From the NCBI GenBank assembly GCA_021801345.1, contig JAJYYA010000026.1, positions 1-64,000 of the forward strand: a stretch of 64,000 nucleotides of DNA. The letters run 5' to 3'. How positions within the stretch are numbered: the stretch's first letter is position 1; each line of letters begins with the position of its first letter. The position numbers and the translations under genes are program-made. This stretch comes from Nitrospirota bacterium. GTDB taxonomy: Bacteria; Nitrospirota; Leptospirillia; Leptospirillales; Leptospirillaceae. The notes under the pieces were generated by a model. The model saw only the letters and a program-made list of their open reading frames with translations. It searched no databases and was not told the origin of the DNA. This document shows, in pieces, positions 51,873 through 61,422 of this stretch.

Positions 51873-52601
51873 TCACTCCCCGGTCAGCCAAAGCGGGATG
51901 GGACGGTGCCGCGGATCCCCGAAGCCGGCCTTCCCAAGAGCGATCACCAGTTCGAAGGCACGGAAGAAGACCGCGTTCCGGAACTTCACCGGGGGCCCCT
52001 CCCCGGGGTCGCAGTCCCGTGGATCGGTCAGCGTCCAGCAGATCCGGCACATGAGAGGCCGGTCCTCGTAGATCTGGCAAAGACGGTCGGCGCCCAGGAA
52101 GGGGCAATAGACCGAGAGCTTCTCGTAGTCTTCGCAGGTGGCGAGCATCTCCTCGAGCGTCGACAGAAAGCGGTCCGGATCGGCGGAGCCGGACAGGGAA
52201 AAAAGAGCCCGGGTCCGCTCCGCGAGGCCCTTTGACCAGGCCTCTTTGACCGGCCCCGTCGGCTCGCGGGCGAACCGTTCGCGCAGGATCTCCCCTTCTC
52301 CCCGGGTCACCCCCACCATCATCCGGCAACAGGCGGCACAGGAGGCCCTGCAGGACATGTGGCTCTCGACGCTCTTTCCCACCCGGTCGACGATACGGTA
52401 GATCTCCCGCACCATCGAGACCGCCTCCCCCTCCTCCACCTGGTCTTTTGCCGCCTCCAGACGGTCCGCAATCGACTCGAGCCCCTCCATCGCCTCCCGG
52501 TAGACGGGCAGAGGCAGAAGGAAGGTTTCGTGGCGGTAGTTGGAAAAGGTCAAATCATGGACAAGACTCTCGTCATCGCCCGGGGGAAGGCCGTCGCTCA
52601 T
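51873..52601 (-). CDS. YkgJ-family Cys-cluster protein
   Basis: A 242-residue protein with the Cys pattern of the YkgJ/UPF0153 family, thought to bind Zn or Fe-S: CRASCAACC in the middle, then CEDY, CPFL, CQIYEDRPLMCRICW and CDPGEG. The N-terminal 90 residues form a helical extension. Its ATG overlaps the stop of the PQQ-propeller gene (TGATG), and the PAP2 gene follows with a 2-nt gap. Function unknown; coupling to envelope genes suggests a cell-surface link. Confidence 0.82.
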   Translation of the reverse strand: MSDGLPPGDDESLVHDLTFSNYRHETFLLPLPVYREAMEGLESIADRLEAAKDQVEEGEAVSMVREIYRIVDRVGKSVESHMSCRASCAACCRMMVGVTRGEGEILRERFAREPTGPVKEAWSKGLAERTRALFSLSGSADPDRFLSTLEEMLATCEDYEKLSVYCPFLGADRLCQIYEDRPLMCRICWTLTDPRDCDPGEGPPVKFRNAVFFRAFELVIALGKAGFGDPRHRPIPLWLTGE

Positions 52602-54259
52602 CAGGGACTCTCCTTTGTCTGTCCGCCTCCCGGTCCGGGACCGGTCCGGAGATTCTCCCTCCCCGGACCGGCCGGGATCGCAGGAAAGATTTTCGATCGA
52701 TACCGGTCGAGGGGAAGGGCCCGAACCTGCCCATCCTCTCCCGCCAGATAAAGGGTATTGCCCACGATCGGGGGGGGACCGGGGGCCGGCATCCCTTTTG
52801 CGTCGAGAAGACCGAGCATCTGTCCTGTGGCCAAGTCGAGAAGAAGGACCCGATCCTTCCCCGGGACGGCGCAAAGAAGGCCCGCCACCGTCACCCCCCC
52901 TGTGGTCCCTCCGGGAAGGGCCACCTCCCAGAAGGGATGGCCCGAAGGAATATCGACCGCCATCGCCCGTCCCACGATGGAGGAGGCGGCCACCGCCGTC
53001 CGGCCGGCGATCGTCACCGTGGCCCCCCCTTCGTAGACGCGAGAGACCGGAGAGGCCGACTTGGCCCCTGGCTCCATTGTGGCAGGAGGACTGGGGTTTT
53101 TAAAGGGGACCTCGAAGAAGAGGTGGCCCGTTACCGCCGAAAGGATCGCCATCCTCTCCGAGGGAACCCCCTTACTCACTGAAAGGAGGAGCGTTACGAG
53201 CCGAAGGGCTCCGAAGGAAGGGGAGGGCGAGAAGAGGACGAGACGCTCTCCCCGGGGAGAGGAGAGCGCCCAGACCGTCCGCTCCTTTTCCGGCCAGAGG
53301 GCGGCCAGTCTCTGGGGACCTTCGAGGGAGACCCAGAGCCAGTGTCGGAGGTAGAGAGGCGACGACCACCCGGGAGAGGCCAGGAGGCGGACCGTCCCGA
53401 GCGGGCCCTCCTTCTCCGTCGAAAATCCCGCCAGAACCCCCTTCCCCGTGGCGACCCAGAGCGTCTTCCCGGCAAGGACAGGGCTTCCCAGTGCCGGCCC
53501 CGGAAGCCTGGCCTGCCAGACCACCTTCCCCGTGACAAGCGAGAGGGCATAGAGATGGGCCGGCTCCGTCCCGCGCCGGATCGTTCTCGTCTGCGCGTAG
53601 TTCATCATATGGGAGGCGGTAATGAAGGGAGATCCTGTCGCGATGTAGAGGATTTCCCCGTCGGAGACCCCCGGAGCCCGGACGGGCTCAGGAAGCCCCA
53701 GATGCCAGAGGGTCACCCCGGTCACGGCATCGAGACAGACCACCTCTCCCCGCGTCGAGACCAGGAGAAGCCGTCCGTTCACGACGATCGGCTGGTGCGC
53801 AAAGCGGAAGTCGGCCCGGGCGAGCGACCCGCGGCCGAAGTCCCGGCTCCACGCCACATGAGGAGGATGCATCCGGTCGGTAAAGGGAAACTGTTTTGTC
53901 CCCTCTTTTTTCACAGGCTCGACCGTCGTCCCCGAAGGAGAGGAAAGAAGAGAGCTTCCCTCCTTCTTCCCGGTCTCCTTTCTGCGGGGAGGCCAGGAGT
54001 AGAAGGGATTTCTTTCGGGTCCTCCCCCTTCCTGGAGCCAAAACCCCGGACCCCAGTCCGGGATCACTGGCTTTCCGGGAGGTCGGCGGGCCTGCTCCCC
54101 CGTCCCCGTTCCCTGCTCGGCGGCATTGAGGTCCTGTCCCGTAGGAAATCCCATGCCAGAGGGGGCTCCGGCCCAGCCTTTTTGGGGAAATCCCAAAAAG
54201 AGGAGCGCAAGGAGAAGCGCTCCCCGGAGAGATCTTTCAATCAAAAGCTTTCTTGACAT
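52601..54259 (-). CDS. Exported PQQ-like beta-propeller protein
   Basis: A 552-residue secreted protein. After the signal peptide (GWAGAP) comes a Pro/Gly-rich linker (about 40-130), then PQQ-enzyme-like beta-propeller repeats (GEVVCLDAVTGVTLWHLGLP, LYALSLVTGKVVWQARLPG, AVDIPSGHPFWEVALPGG). No PQQ-binding or catalytic residues are clear, so it may be a structural or assembly protein in the manner of BamB-like propellers. The ATG at 54259 has GAGAGGAG upstream. First gene of a coupled set with YkgJ-like and PAP2. Confidence 0.75.
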   Translation of the reverse strand: MSRKLLIERSLRGALLLALLFLGFPQKGWAGAPSGMGFPTGQDLNAAEQGTGTGEQARRPPGKPVIPDWGPGFWLQEGGGPERNPFYSWPPRRKETGKKEGSSLLSSPSGTTVEPVKKEGTKQFPFTDRMHPPHVAWSRDFGRGSLARADFRFAHQPIVVNGRLLLVSTRGEVVCLDAVTGVTLWHLGLPEPVRAPGVSDGEILYIATGSPFITASHMMNYAQTRTIRRGTEPAHLYALSLVTGKVVWQARLPGPALGSPVLAGKTLWVATGKGVLAGFSTEKEGPLGTVRLLASPGWSSPLYLRHWLWVSLEGPQRLAALWPEKERTVWALSSPRGERLVLFSPSPSFGALRLVTLLLSVSKGVPSERMAILSAVTGHLFFEVPFKNPSPPATMEPGAKSASPVSRVYEGGATVTIAGRTAVAASSIVGRAMAVDIPSGHPFWEVALPGGTTGGVTVAGLLCAVPGKDRVLLLDLATGQMLGLLDAKGMPAPGPPPIVGNTLYLAGEDGQVRALPLDRYRSKIFPAIPAGPGRENLRTGPGPGGGQTKESP

Positions 54260-54489
54260 TGCGTTCACGCTCCTCTCGTACGGATCAACCGAACCGGGAT
54301 CTATCCTACCCTTCTTTTCGGCATTTTCACCAGAAAAAAAAGCGCGCTCTTTTCGCCTTGGCCATAGGGGAGGAAAAACGTTCGCTCCCTCAGGGATTTG
54401 AAGAACCCCTTCTTTTTCGCTAGAATGTCGGAGACGAACGCAACCCGCACCCCTAAAAATCCACCCCTTCGAAAGGGAGAGCCCTTCCG

Positions 54490-55539
54490 TTGATCCCACT
54501 TATTGGCAGGATTGTCGCACGTAGCCTCAAGTGGCCGGGACCGCAGAAAAGGCGGGCCGCCTGTCTTCTCGGAAGCCTTCTCCTTCTCGCCTCGGGGAGC
54601 CTCCTCTCCTCCTGCGGGGGAGGCCCCACCGTCGCCTCCTCCACCGGACGCACCCTCTATCTCGCCACGACCGGGGGGATCTACGGATTTTCCATCATGA
54701 GCGACGGGACCCTCACGCCCGTCTCCTCCTCGCCGCTCGTCACCGGCTCCTACACTCAGATCGCCGCCACCTCGGCCAGCCCGCCGACGCTCATCGGTGC
54801 CAACGGAACGGGGAGCCTGACCACCTGGAGCACAAGCGGCGGAGGGCTCGCCTCGCCCTCCACGCTCTCGCTCTCGGGCTGCTCCGGGATGACTGCCACC
54901 GGCGTGGCCGTGACCTCCGACAACAACTATGCGCTGGTGGTCAACGGAGCGGCGACGACGAACAATATCGGAAGCCTGGCCCTCTCGGGGGGAAGCTGCG
55001 TCGAAAAGAGCACCGTGACGGCCTCCTACCCGGTTCAGCCCGCGCTCGACTGCTCCGTCGCGAATGCCTCCTATTGCATTCTCTTTTTGACCCTCTCCTC
55101 CTCCCAAACAACCACCGCCACCACACCGGCGGCCCCTGAGGAGGACAGCTTCACAGAATCGTCGGGGGCAGTCGACGCCCTCTCCCCTGCGGTCGCCCCC
55201 TTTTCCTCCTGCGCAACCTCGGTCTGTCCGACCGGGGCCGCCTTCAACGCCAACACCCTCTACTTTTATGCGACCTTCAACGGGGGCTCCCCCACGCTTC
55301 AGTCCCTCTCCCCCCAGGCCACCGGGTCCGCCCAGACCACAAACTTCTCCACCCCCAACCTCGACCAGCCCTGCGTCGATGCCATCGGGGGAACCGCCTA
55401 CATCCCCACGTCGAACGGCTACGTCTACTCCGTCTCAACGCAAAACGGCGGAGGAATGGGCGCTCCCTCTACCGTCCTCTCCCCCCAGACCTTCGGAAGC
55501 ACCCTCAAGATCACCTCCTGCGCGATCGCGGGTTCATAG
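54490..55539 (+). CDS. Lipoprotein with repeat (propeller-like) domain
   Basis: A 349-residue protein with a signal peptide ending in a lipobox (LLSSC, Cys42). The mature part is Ser/Thr/Gly-rich, with repeated TLYLATTGGIYGFSI- and AYIPTSNGYVYSV-type strands as in surface beta-propellers. It has several Cys residues that may form disulfides. Start is TTG with GGAGAG upstream. No function can be named. Its end overlaps the convergent CCA-type gene by 29 nt. Confidence 0.72.
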   Translation: MIPLIGRIVARSLKWPGPQKRRAACLLGSLLLLASGSLLSSCGGGPTVASSTGRTLYLATTGGIYGFSIMSDGTLTPVSSSPLVTGSYTQIAATSASPPTLIGANGTGSLTTWSTSGGGLASPSTLSLSGCSGMTATGVAVTSDNNYALVVNGAATTNNIGSLALSGGSCVEKSTVTASYPVQPALDCSVANASYCILFLTLSSSQTTTATTPAAPEEDSFTESSGAVDALSPAVAPFSSCATSVCPTGAAFNANTLYFYATFNGGSPTLQSLSPQATGSAQTTNFSTPNLDQPCVDAIGGTAYIPTSNGYVYSVSTQNGGGMGAPSTVLSPQTFGSTLKITSCAIAGS

Positions 55540-56650
55540 TCCCCTCGAGGCCCCGGGGTCGATCCCGCCACGGTCTTTCGGCCATCTCCCTCATCGACTC
55601 GCACCAGCTCCTAAAGCGCTCCCCCTCCGGTCCCGAAAGATTTCTCCTAAGAGACCACCGGGCGAAGGCCCCATCCGTCGGATCCCTCAAAAGAAGCGAC
55701 CGATCGCGACGCTCCGGAGGGAAGGCTTCGGGCCACCTCCGGTAAAAGGCGCTCAGGCGGGAAAGCGCGGAAAGCGCCTGCCGCTCCCGGCGGGAAAAGG
55801 GAAGATCGCTTCCGTCTTTCCCCTCCCGCCAAGGATTCGGACCAACCTCGTTTTCCTCCCCCTGCACGCTCCCCCTCCGGCACTCTTCGACAAAGACAAA
55901 GATCCGGACGATCCCCCCATAGCCGGCAAGGGCCGCCGCCCGGACAAAGGCCGCCCCCGAACCGGAGCCCTCCCCCATCGCCTCGACATTTTTGCCAACT
56001 ATCGCTCCCCAAAGGATCTCCCCGCATAGATCGGGCGAAAGAACCTCTCCCGCCTTTTTGAGAAACGCCCCCTCCCAGAACAGTCGAAGCTCGGCAAGGC
56101 GGCGCTCGCCGGCGGTTGCAACGAGAGTCGAGGCCGCCTTCCTTGCCAGAGCGAGGGTTTCCCCTTCAACCGAAAGACCCAAGGTCGAGACGAAGCGCAA
56201 AAGCCTGAGGATCCGGAGAGGATCCTCCCGGAAGGGATCGCGCGACCGGTCCGGGCGTCTGAGGAGCCGTTTCGAGAGATCCTCCCTTCCCCCGAAGGGG
56301 TCGACAAGCGCCCCCGACAGTCCCGCAAAAGAGATCGGAAGGGCCATGGCATTGACGGTAAAGTCCCTTCTTTTAAGCTCGAGGTCAAGGGATGTCTCAA
56401 GAGGCAGGATCTGGAGGGGAGAGCGCCCCGGGCCCCGGGAGAGAATAAGAGCGGGAGAGGTCTTTCCGACGGAGACGGCCTCGGGGAGCAGGGTGCGGAT
56501 TCTCCCGAGCTCCGCCCCCACCACAAGATCGAGATCCCGGGGGGGACAGCTCGCAAGATGATCCCGCACGGCTCCCCCTACGAGCCAGACGGGAACCTTC
56601 GCCCGCAAAAGAGGAAGAAGGAAGGGCATGCTCAGGTCGAGATCTTCCAA
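55511..56650 (-). CDS. CCA-adding/poly(A)-polymerase family nucleotidyltransferase
   Basis: A 379-residue protein with the class II nucleotidyltransferase head: LVGGAVRDHL, the metal-binding DLD in RDLDLVVGAE, ELKRRDFTVNAMA and DPFGGREDLSKRLLR, plus the RNA-binding RILRLLRFVSTLG. It adds CCA or A residues to RNA 3' ends; which one is not decided by sequence alone. The C-terminal part is short and atypical, without the usual HD domain. The TTG at 56650 or ATG at 56629 may start it. Confidence 0.85.
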   Translation of the reverse strand: MEDLDLSMPFLLPLLRAKVPVWLVGGAVRDHLASCPPRDLDLVVGAELGRIRTLLPEAVSVGKTSPALILSRGPGRSPLQILPLETSLDLELKRRDFTVNAMALPISFAGLSGALVDPFGGREDLSKRLLRRPDRSRDPFREDPLRILRLLRFVSTLGLSVEGETLALARKAASTLVATAGERRLAELRLFWEGAFLKKAGEVLSPDLCGEILWGAIVGKNVEAMGEGSGSGAAFVRAAALAGYGGIVRIFVFVEECRRGSVQGEENEVGPNPWREGKDGSDLPFSRRERQALSALSRLSAFYRRWPEAFPPERRDRSLLLRDPTDGAFARWSLRRNLSGPEGERFRSWCESMREMAERPWRDRPRGLEGTMNPRSRRR

Positions 56651-56917
56651 GACGGATGAGGCTCCTGCGGCGGACCGAATCAGTGCATTCCCAAAAAAGA
56701 AGAAACGATTCTCGTTTTCATTGCGTCAATTCCGACCGGAACGCCCCCGATCCCCCGGCACGCCTCCTGCCCCTCTCCCCTTGCCAATTCTTTCTCCTCG
56801 CCCACTTCAAAACATTTTCCTCCCTGGCACGGATCCTGCTCATCCTCCGCCCGTTTGAGGTTCCGAGCCTCTATCCAACCATTCAGAAAACTTTCCGTCC
56901 GAAGGAGCCTTCCCGTC

Positions 56918-57469
56918 ATGGCCGCCGCCCTCATCGTCCGAACACTCTCCGGGCGATGTCTTCTTTCCCTTCTCGTCGCCCTTCTTCTTCCGATTCTCGC
57001 CCCTTCGTCCGCACACGCGGAGGAGGGAAGTCCCCTCGTCCTCACCCCGGCCGCCGGCATCGAAAACGGCGGCCTCGCCTTTGGGGCCAACCTCCGGTAT
57101 TTTTTCATGCCGAACCTCGCCGGAGAGATCGACGGCGCCTACGGAAGCTCCCTCTGCCAGGACTGCCGCCTCTCGGCCACCACGCTCACCGGCAACCTCG
57201 TCTACGAGATCCGTCCGATCGACCGCCTCTCCCTCTATGCCGCATTGGGAGGAGGGGCCGCCCTTCTCGATCTCTCAACCCCCCGAAGCGCCCGGACGAC
57301 CTTGGGCGAGTTCGACTGCGGGGCCGGGATCGTCGTCGCTCTGTCATCTGCCGTCGGCCTCTCTCTCGAGGACCGATGGTTTCTTCCCGTCTCGGGATCG
57401 ATCCCCGATGCAAGCCCCGGAGCCTTCACCTTCGACCGGATCTTCCTGGGCATAAGCGTCGGCTTCTAG
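56918..57469 (+). CDS. Small outer-membrane beta-barrel protein
   Basis: A 183-residue protein with a signal peptide (SAHAEE) and alternating hydrophobic strands (LAFGANLRYFFMPNLAGEI, LSLYAALGGGAALL) ending in Phe (ISVGF), the pattern of OmpA/OmpW-like eight-stranded barrels. AAGGAG is upstream of the ATG at 56918. No ligand known. Precedes the next lipoprotein by about 75 nt, so perhaps co-transcribed. Confidence 0.72.
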   Translation: MAAALIVRTLSGRCLLSLLVALLLPILAPSSAHAEEGSPLVLTPAAGIENGGLAFGANLRYFFMPNLAGEIDGAYGSSLCQDCRLSATTLTGNLVYEIRPIDRLSLYAALGGGAALLDLSTPRSARTTLGEFDCGAGIVVALSSAVGLSLEDRWFLPVSGSIPDASPGAFTFDRIFLGISVGF

Positions 57470-57543
57470 GCGCTCTCTCACTTTAAAAACAACCGATGCA
57501 GGAAGAATCGACCCCTCCCCTGCAAAAAACCATGGAGTCGTTG

Positions 57544-59127
57544 ATGTTCCGCCACAAAAGATTTTCTCTGCGTGCCCTGTCTCCCCTTTTTTCGATCCTT
57601 CTCTTCGCCTCGTCGGGAGGGTGCAAGGGAGGCAGCCTCTCCTTCCCGGGATCGGTCGATCCGGGGCTTTCGGCGACCTCCGGCCCTTCCCTCCTGACCG
57701 CATCCGGGGTCGCCGTCGACGGACCGATCGTGGGCGGAACGGTGACGGTGGGGCAGTATCAGGCCGACGGATCCCTTCTTCCTCTGGGGACCACGACGAC
57801 CGGTCGCAAAGGCGGCTTCCAGATCACCTCTCTCTTCGATCTCTCAGGGGGGCCGATCAGCTTTACGATGACCGGAGGAAGCAATATCGACACTGCCAGC
57901 GGGGCGACGGTCTCGACCCCCACCGGAACCTCCCTTGTGGCCCTGATCCCCGCGGGCGACCTGACCCATGCCACGATCGTTCTCACGCCCTTTTCCTCGC
58001 TCGAGGCGACCGAGGCCCAATCGCTTGCCTCCCAGGGGGAGTCCATGGATTCGGCACTCGCCAAGGCCCGCACCGACTGGAACGGATTTCTGGGGTTCGA
58101 TCCCGCCGAGGTTCCCCCGTCGGATCTGACCCAAGGCCCGGCCTCGGCCAATGCCTCCGGGATCTACGGACTCCTCCTGGCCGGTCTCTCCGAGTTTACG
58201 AACCACATCGGACAGAGCCTGAGCCTCGCGCCGGGAACGGCCAACCCCCTGGGACTTCTCCCCCTTCTCGAACAGGACCTGGGCGACGGAGTCTTCAATG
58301 GCCTCGCCCCGGGCAACCCCACTCCCCTGACCTACTACGGATACACTCTCTCGCCCGAGACGCTGCGACAGGAGGTCACCGCCGAGGCTCTCATCTTCCT
58401 CTGGGGGGGACAGAACCAGTCGGGCCTCACCCCCACGAACACCGACGGGATCCTAAACGGCATCGCCATGAACACCGGCCCCCTCTTTCCTCCCTCTCCC
58501 TCCCCGAGCCTGCCCGATCCGGGGACTCCCCAGGTCACTCTCTCGAACCCTCTCCCGGGGATCTTCGTGAACAAGACCATCGTCGTCAGCGCCTCGGCCA
58601 CCGACAGCCTGGGGATTGCCACCCTCGTCGTCGACGGTCAGAGCATCGTCCTTCCGGGAGGATCTCTCGTGGGCAATCCCGTCCTCGCCAGCATCGACAC
58701 GACCCTGAGCCCTTCGGGCCCGGCCTCCCTCACCGCCACCGCCACCGACTACGCCGGCAACACCCGGAGTGCGACCACCCTCTTCACCATCGACAATGTT
58801 CCGCCGACATTGACCGGTCTCTCCCCCCAAAATGGAGGACTCTACGCCCCCGGCTGCACGGGAAATCCCGTCACCCTCACCGTGACCGGAACCCTGAGCG
58901 ACAGCCTTTCCGGGCCTGAAGGAGTTAAAATCCAAGAAACCTCCCCCAGCAATACCGGGGTCGGCGCCACCTACACTCCGGTCAACGCCACCTCGGGGAG
59001 CTTCTCCTTCAGCGTTCTCGTCCCGGCCAACGGCTGCCACACACAAACCTACACCTTCAGCATTACAGGATACGACACCATATATAACCAAACAGTTCTC
59101 AACTACACAGTGGGGGTGACGAGCTAG
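57544..59127 (+). CDS. Exported lipoprotein-like protein with Ig-like domain
   Basis: A 527-residue surface protein. The N-terminus is a lipoprotein-like signal (ASSGGC, Cys27, imperfect lipobox). Domains: a carboxypeptidase-regulatory-like segment (VDGPIVGGTVTVGQYQADGS), a helical middle, and from about residue 340 an Ig-like/Big-type region (ATDSLGIATLVVDGQ, TATDYAGNTRSATTLFTIDN). Often such proteins act in adhesion or matrix binding; that is only inferred. GGAG precedes the ATG at 57544. Confidence 0.68.
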   Translation: MFRHKRFSLRALSPLFSILLFASSGGCKGGSLSFPGSVDPGLSATSGPSLLTASGVAVDGPIVGGTVTVGQYQADGSLLPLGTTTTGRKGGFQITSLFDLSGGPISFTMTGGSNIDTASGATVSTPTGTSLVALIPAGDLTHATIVLTPFSSLEATEAQSLASQGESMDSALAKARTDWNGFLGFDPAEVPPSDLTQGPASANASGIYGLLLAGLSEFTNHIGQSLSLAPGTANPLGLLPLLEQDLGDGVFNGLAPGNPTPLTYYGYTLSPETLRQEVTAEALIFLWGGQNQSGLTPTNTDGILNGIAMNTGPLFPPSPSPSLPDPGTPQVTLSNPLPGIFVNKTIVVSASATDSLGIATLVVDGQSIVLPGGSLVGNPVLASIDTTLSPSGPASLTATATDYAGNTRSATTLFTIDNVPPTLTGLSPQNGGLYAPGCTGNPVTLTVTGTLSDSLSGPEGVKIQETSPSNTGVGATYTPVNATSGSFSFSVLVPANGCHTQTYTFSITGYDTIYNQTVLNYTVGVTS

Positions 59128-59214
59128 GAGACTGAGAAATCGTCGCCTCCGGAGGACGGGGCCGGCGTAAAAGGGGGGAGAAGACAGAACGCCACCATTG
59201 CGGGAAGACTCCTC

Positions 59215-60564
59215 CTACCCCGCCCTCCGGCGCTCCCTCTCCCGGACGGAGTCGACCTCCCCATCCCGGCGAGACCCCTTCGGACAAAGATCGATCTCGG
59301 TGGTCGCCCGCTCGAAGAGCACCTTCAGAAGGAGCCCGAATGTCGAGAAAAGCCGGTAGCGAACGATGGGAAGCTTGTGGATATAGACGAGGTTCCAGAG
59401 AAACCACCCCAAAATCCCCGTCAGGGTGAACTGCTTGGCCGACAGGAGCGCGTAGTTGTCTCCGATCGAGACAAATCCCCCGACATGGTGGTGGGCAAAG
59501 GTCCGCTCCGGACGCTTGAGGATCCGGGCGGCGATGTTGTGGGCGACCACCCGGGCCTGGCGGACGGCGGTCTGGGCCGTGGGAGGATAGGGTTTCTGCT
59601 CGAAGGGATCCACGGCATGGGCGTTGTCCCCCAGCACCCAGACGTGGTCCATCGACTTGGACTCGAGGGTTGAGCGCACGATGATGCGCCCCTGGGGATC
59701 GCGGTCGAGGGGAAGCTCCCGGACAAGGGGGTTGGTCTTGACCCCCGCCGCCCAGATCAGAGTCCCGGCGGCAAGGCTTTCCCCTGTCGAGAGGCGCACC
59801 GTCTCCCCGTCCCAGCTCTCGAGACGGGTCTCGAGGCGAACCTCGATGCCGATTTCGGCAAGCCTCCGGATCGCCTCCGTCGAAAGCAGTTCGGAGAGGG
59901 AGGGCAGGATCCGGCCGGTCGCCTCGAGAAGCACGACCCGGATGAAGGATCGCTCGATGCGGCGACCGAAGTCCCGGAGAAGCTCTCTGACCGCATATTC
60001 GTAGATCTCCCCCGCAAGCTCCACCCCCGTGGGGCCGCCCCCCACGACGACGAAGGTCAGAAGGGCCCGTTTGACCGCCGGATCCTCCTCCCAGTAGGCC
60101 CGCTCGAACTGCCGGATGATATGGTTGTTGATCCGTACCGCATCGTCGAGGCTCTTCAAGGTGAAGGCCCGCCGCTCGAGGTCCCGGTTCCCGAAGAAGT
60201 TCGTCTCCGACCCCAGAGAGATGACCAGTTCGTCGTAAGGCAGGGCGCGATGGGCGGTGATCACCTGCCGGTTCTCGAGATCGATCCTCTCGATCTGTCC
60301 CACGTGGGCGTGAACCCGGGTCTTCCGGAAGATCTTCCGGATCGAGTGGGCGACGTACCGGGGTTCGAGAGCCCCCGTGGCGACGCTGTGCAGCATGGGG
60401 GTAAAAAGGAAGTAGTTCTGGCGGTCGACGACGGTGATCCATACATGGGGGGCCCTTTTGCCGAGGATCCGGGAGAGGAGAACGGCCGTATAGAGCCCCC
60501 CGAATCCCGCCCCCAGAACCAGCACCCGATAAGGCTCCGCCCCGCTTTTTTCCTCTGTTGCCAT
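59215..60564 (-). CDS. Type II NADH dehydrogenase (NDH-2) family flavoprotein
   Basis: A 449-residue FAD enzyme that passes electrons from NADH to quinone without pumping protons. FAD-binding GAGFGGLYTAVLL is at the N-terminus, the NADH-binding VVVGGGPTGVELAGEI in the centre, and VWVLGDNAHAVDP and YPPTAQTAVRQARVVAHN near the FAD site at the C-terminus. A C-terminal hydrophobic segment (about 380-420) anchors it to the membrane. ATG at 60564 with GGGAG upstream. Sulfide:quinone oxidoreductases are relatives, but the NDH-2 pattern fits better. Confidence 0.88.
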   Translation of the reverse strand: MATEEKSGAEPYRVLVLGAGFGGLYTAVLLSRILGKRAPHVWITVVDRQNYFLFTPMLHSVATGALEPRYVAHSIRKIFRKTRVHAHVGQIERIDLENRQVITAHRALPYDELVISLGSETNFFGNRDLERRAFTLKSLDDAVRINNHIIRQFERAYWEEDPAVKRALLTFVVVGGGPTGVELAGEIYEYAVRELLRDFGRRIERSFIRVVLLEATGRILPSLSELLSTEAIRRLAEIGIEVRLETRLESWDGETVRLSTGESLAAGTLIWAAGVKTNPLVRELPLDRDPQGRIIVRSTLESKSMDHVWVLGDNAHAVDPFEQKPYPPTAQTAVRQARVVAHNIAARILKRPERTFAHHHVGGFVSIGDNYALLSAKQFTLTGILGWFLWNLVYIHKLPIVRYRLFSTFGLLLKVLFERATTEIDLCPKGSRRDGEVDSVRERERRRAG

Positions 60565-60721
60565 CACGATCTCCCCTCTTTTTCCTGCACCCGAATCTGC
60601 GACGGAGCACGCCCCCGGCCTCCCTCGATTCTATCGCGAGGCCGAGGCTTCTGCAAAAGCCCTGGGAGTTCCCCGAGGCGAACCTTCCTCCGGGACGCCC
60701 GCCCCCCATGTCAGAAATTGC

Positions 60722-60738
60722 GGAATGTCGGACATTCC
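60722..60738. promoter_or_regulatory. Perfect palindromic operator, 8-bp arms
   Basis: GGAATGTC-G-GACATTCC lies 15 bp upstream of the AbrB-type antitoxin start. This position suits autoregulation. Confidence 0.6.
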
Positions 60739-60753
60739 AATACAATAATCTTC

Positions 60754-60999
60754 ATGGACACTATCGCTCAAATTGGAAGTCGCGGACAGCTCACATTGCC
60801 TGCCTCTGCGAGGAAAGAATTGGGACTTAAACCGGGCGACACCCTCCTTGTCCATATTGAAGGGGGGCGGATCGTTCTGGACCCGGCCGTTGTCCTGCCG
60901 ATTGAGATTTATTCGGAAAAACGCATGAGAGATTTTGCCGAGCAATCGACAATGACAAAAGAAGAACTCGAAAAAGCGCGGCATTCTTGGGAAGAGTAA
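60754..60999 (+). CDS. AbrB-type antitoxin, orphan
   Basis: An 81-residue swapped-hairpin protein (IAQIGSRGQLTLPASARKEL, GDTLLVHIEGGRIVLDP) with a C-terminal helix (YSEKRMRDFAEQSTMTKEEL) like that of VapB partners of PIN toxins. No toxin follows within the next 190 bases, so it is an orphan. It has its own palindromic operator. The frame upstream of 60754 belongs to an unrelated shadow of the oxidoreductase gene. Confidence 0.82.
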   Translation: MDTIAQIGSRGQLTLPASARKELGLKPGDTLLVHIEGGRIVLDPAVVLPIEIYSEKRMRDFAEQSTMTKEELEKARHSWEE

Positions 61000-61193
61000 G
61001 AAGGCCACTTACCCTGCGCACCTTCCTTCTCCGCGAGTGACGGCTCCCCCAACGTTTCAGTTCATTTTCGATTCCTGTTCCGAAAAAACACTCGCCGGAA
61101 AAACGTCCCCAGACTCCCCGCCCGGGCCCCTCAGAACCATTGCAGCAACAGGGGCAAAAGGTGTATAGTGACCGATAATTTGAGGAGGCCTCA

Positions 61194-61379
61194 ATGAACC
61201 AGGGACACCCGCAATACCCCATGGTGAACCACATGGGGAAGGTATTGATGCTGGGATTCCTCTTCCTTTTTGCCGGGGGGTTGGCCACTCTTTTCGGCCA
61301 GTGGATTTACAACCGGTTCATTCGGCGGACCCCTCCCCCCGACTACACCGAACGGCCCAAGTTCCTCGACCGGGACTAG
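61194..61379 (+). CDS. Small membrane protein upstream of der
   Basis: A 61-residue protein with one hydrophobic segment (MLGFLFLFAGGLATLFGQWI) and a charged tail. AGGAGG precedes the ATG. It lies 43 nt before der. No family recognised. Confidence 0.6.
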   Translation: MNQGHPQYPMVNHMGKVLMLGFLFLFAGGLATLFGQWIYNRFIRRTPPPDYTERPKFLDRD

Positions 61380-61422
61380 GGCGCTTCCTGCCGCTATCCG
61401 TCGCCTTTACTCCGGAGCATTC

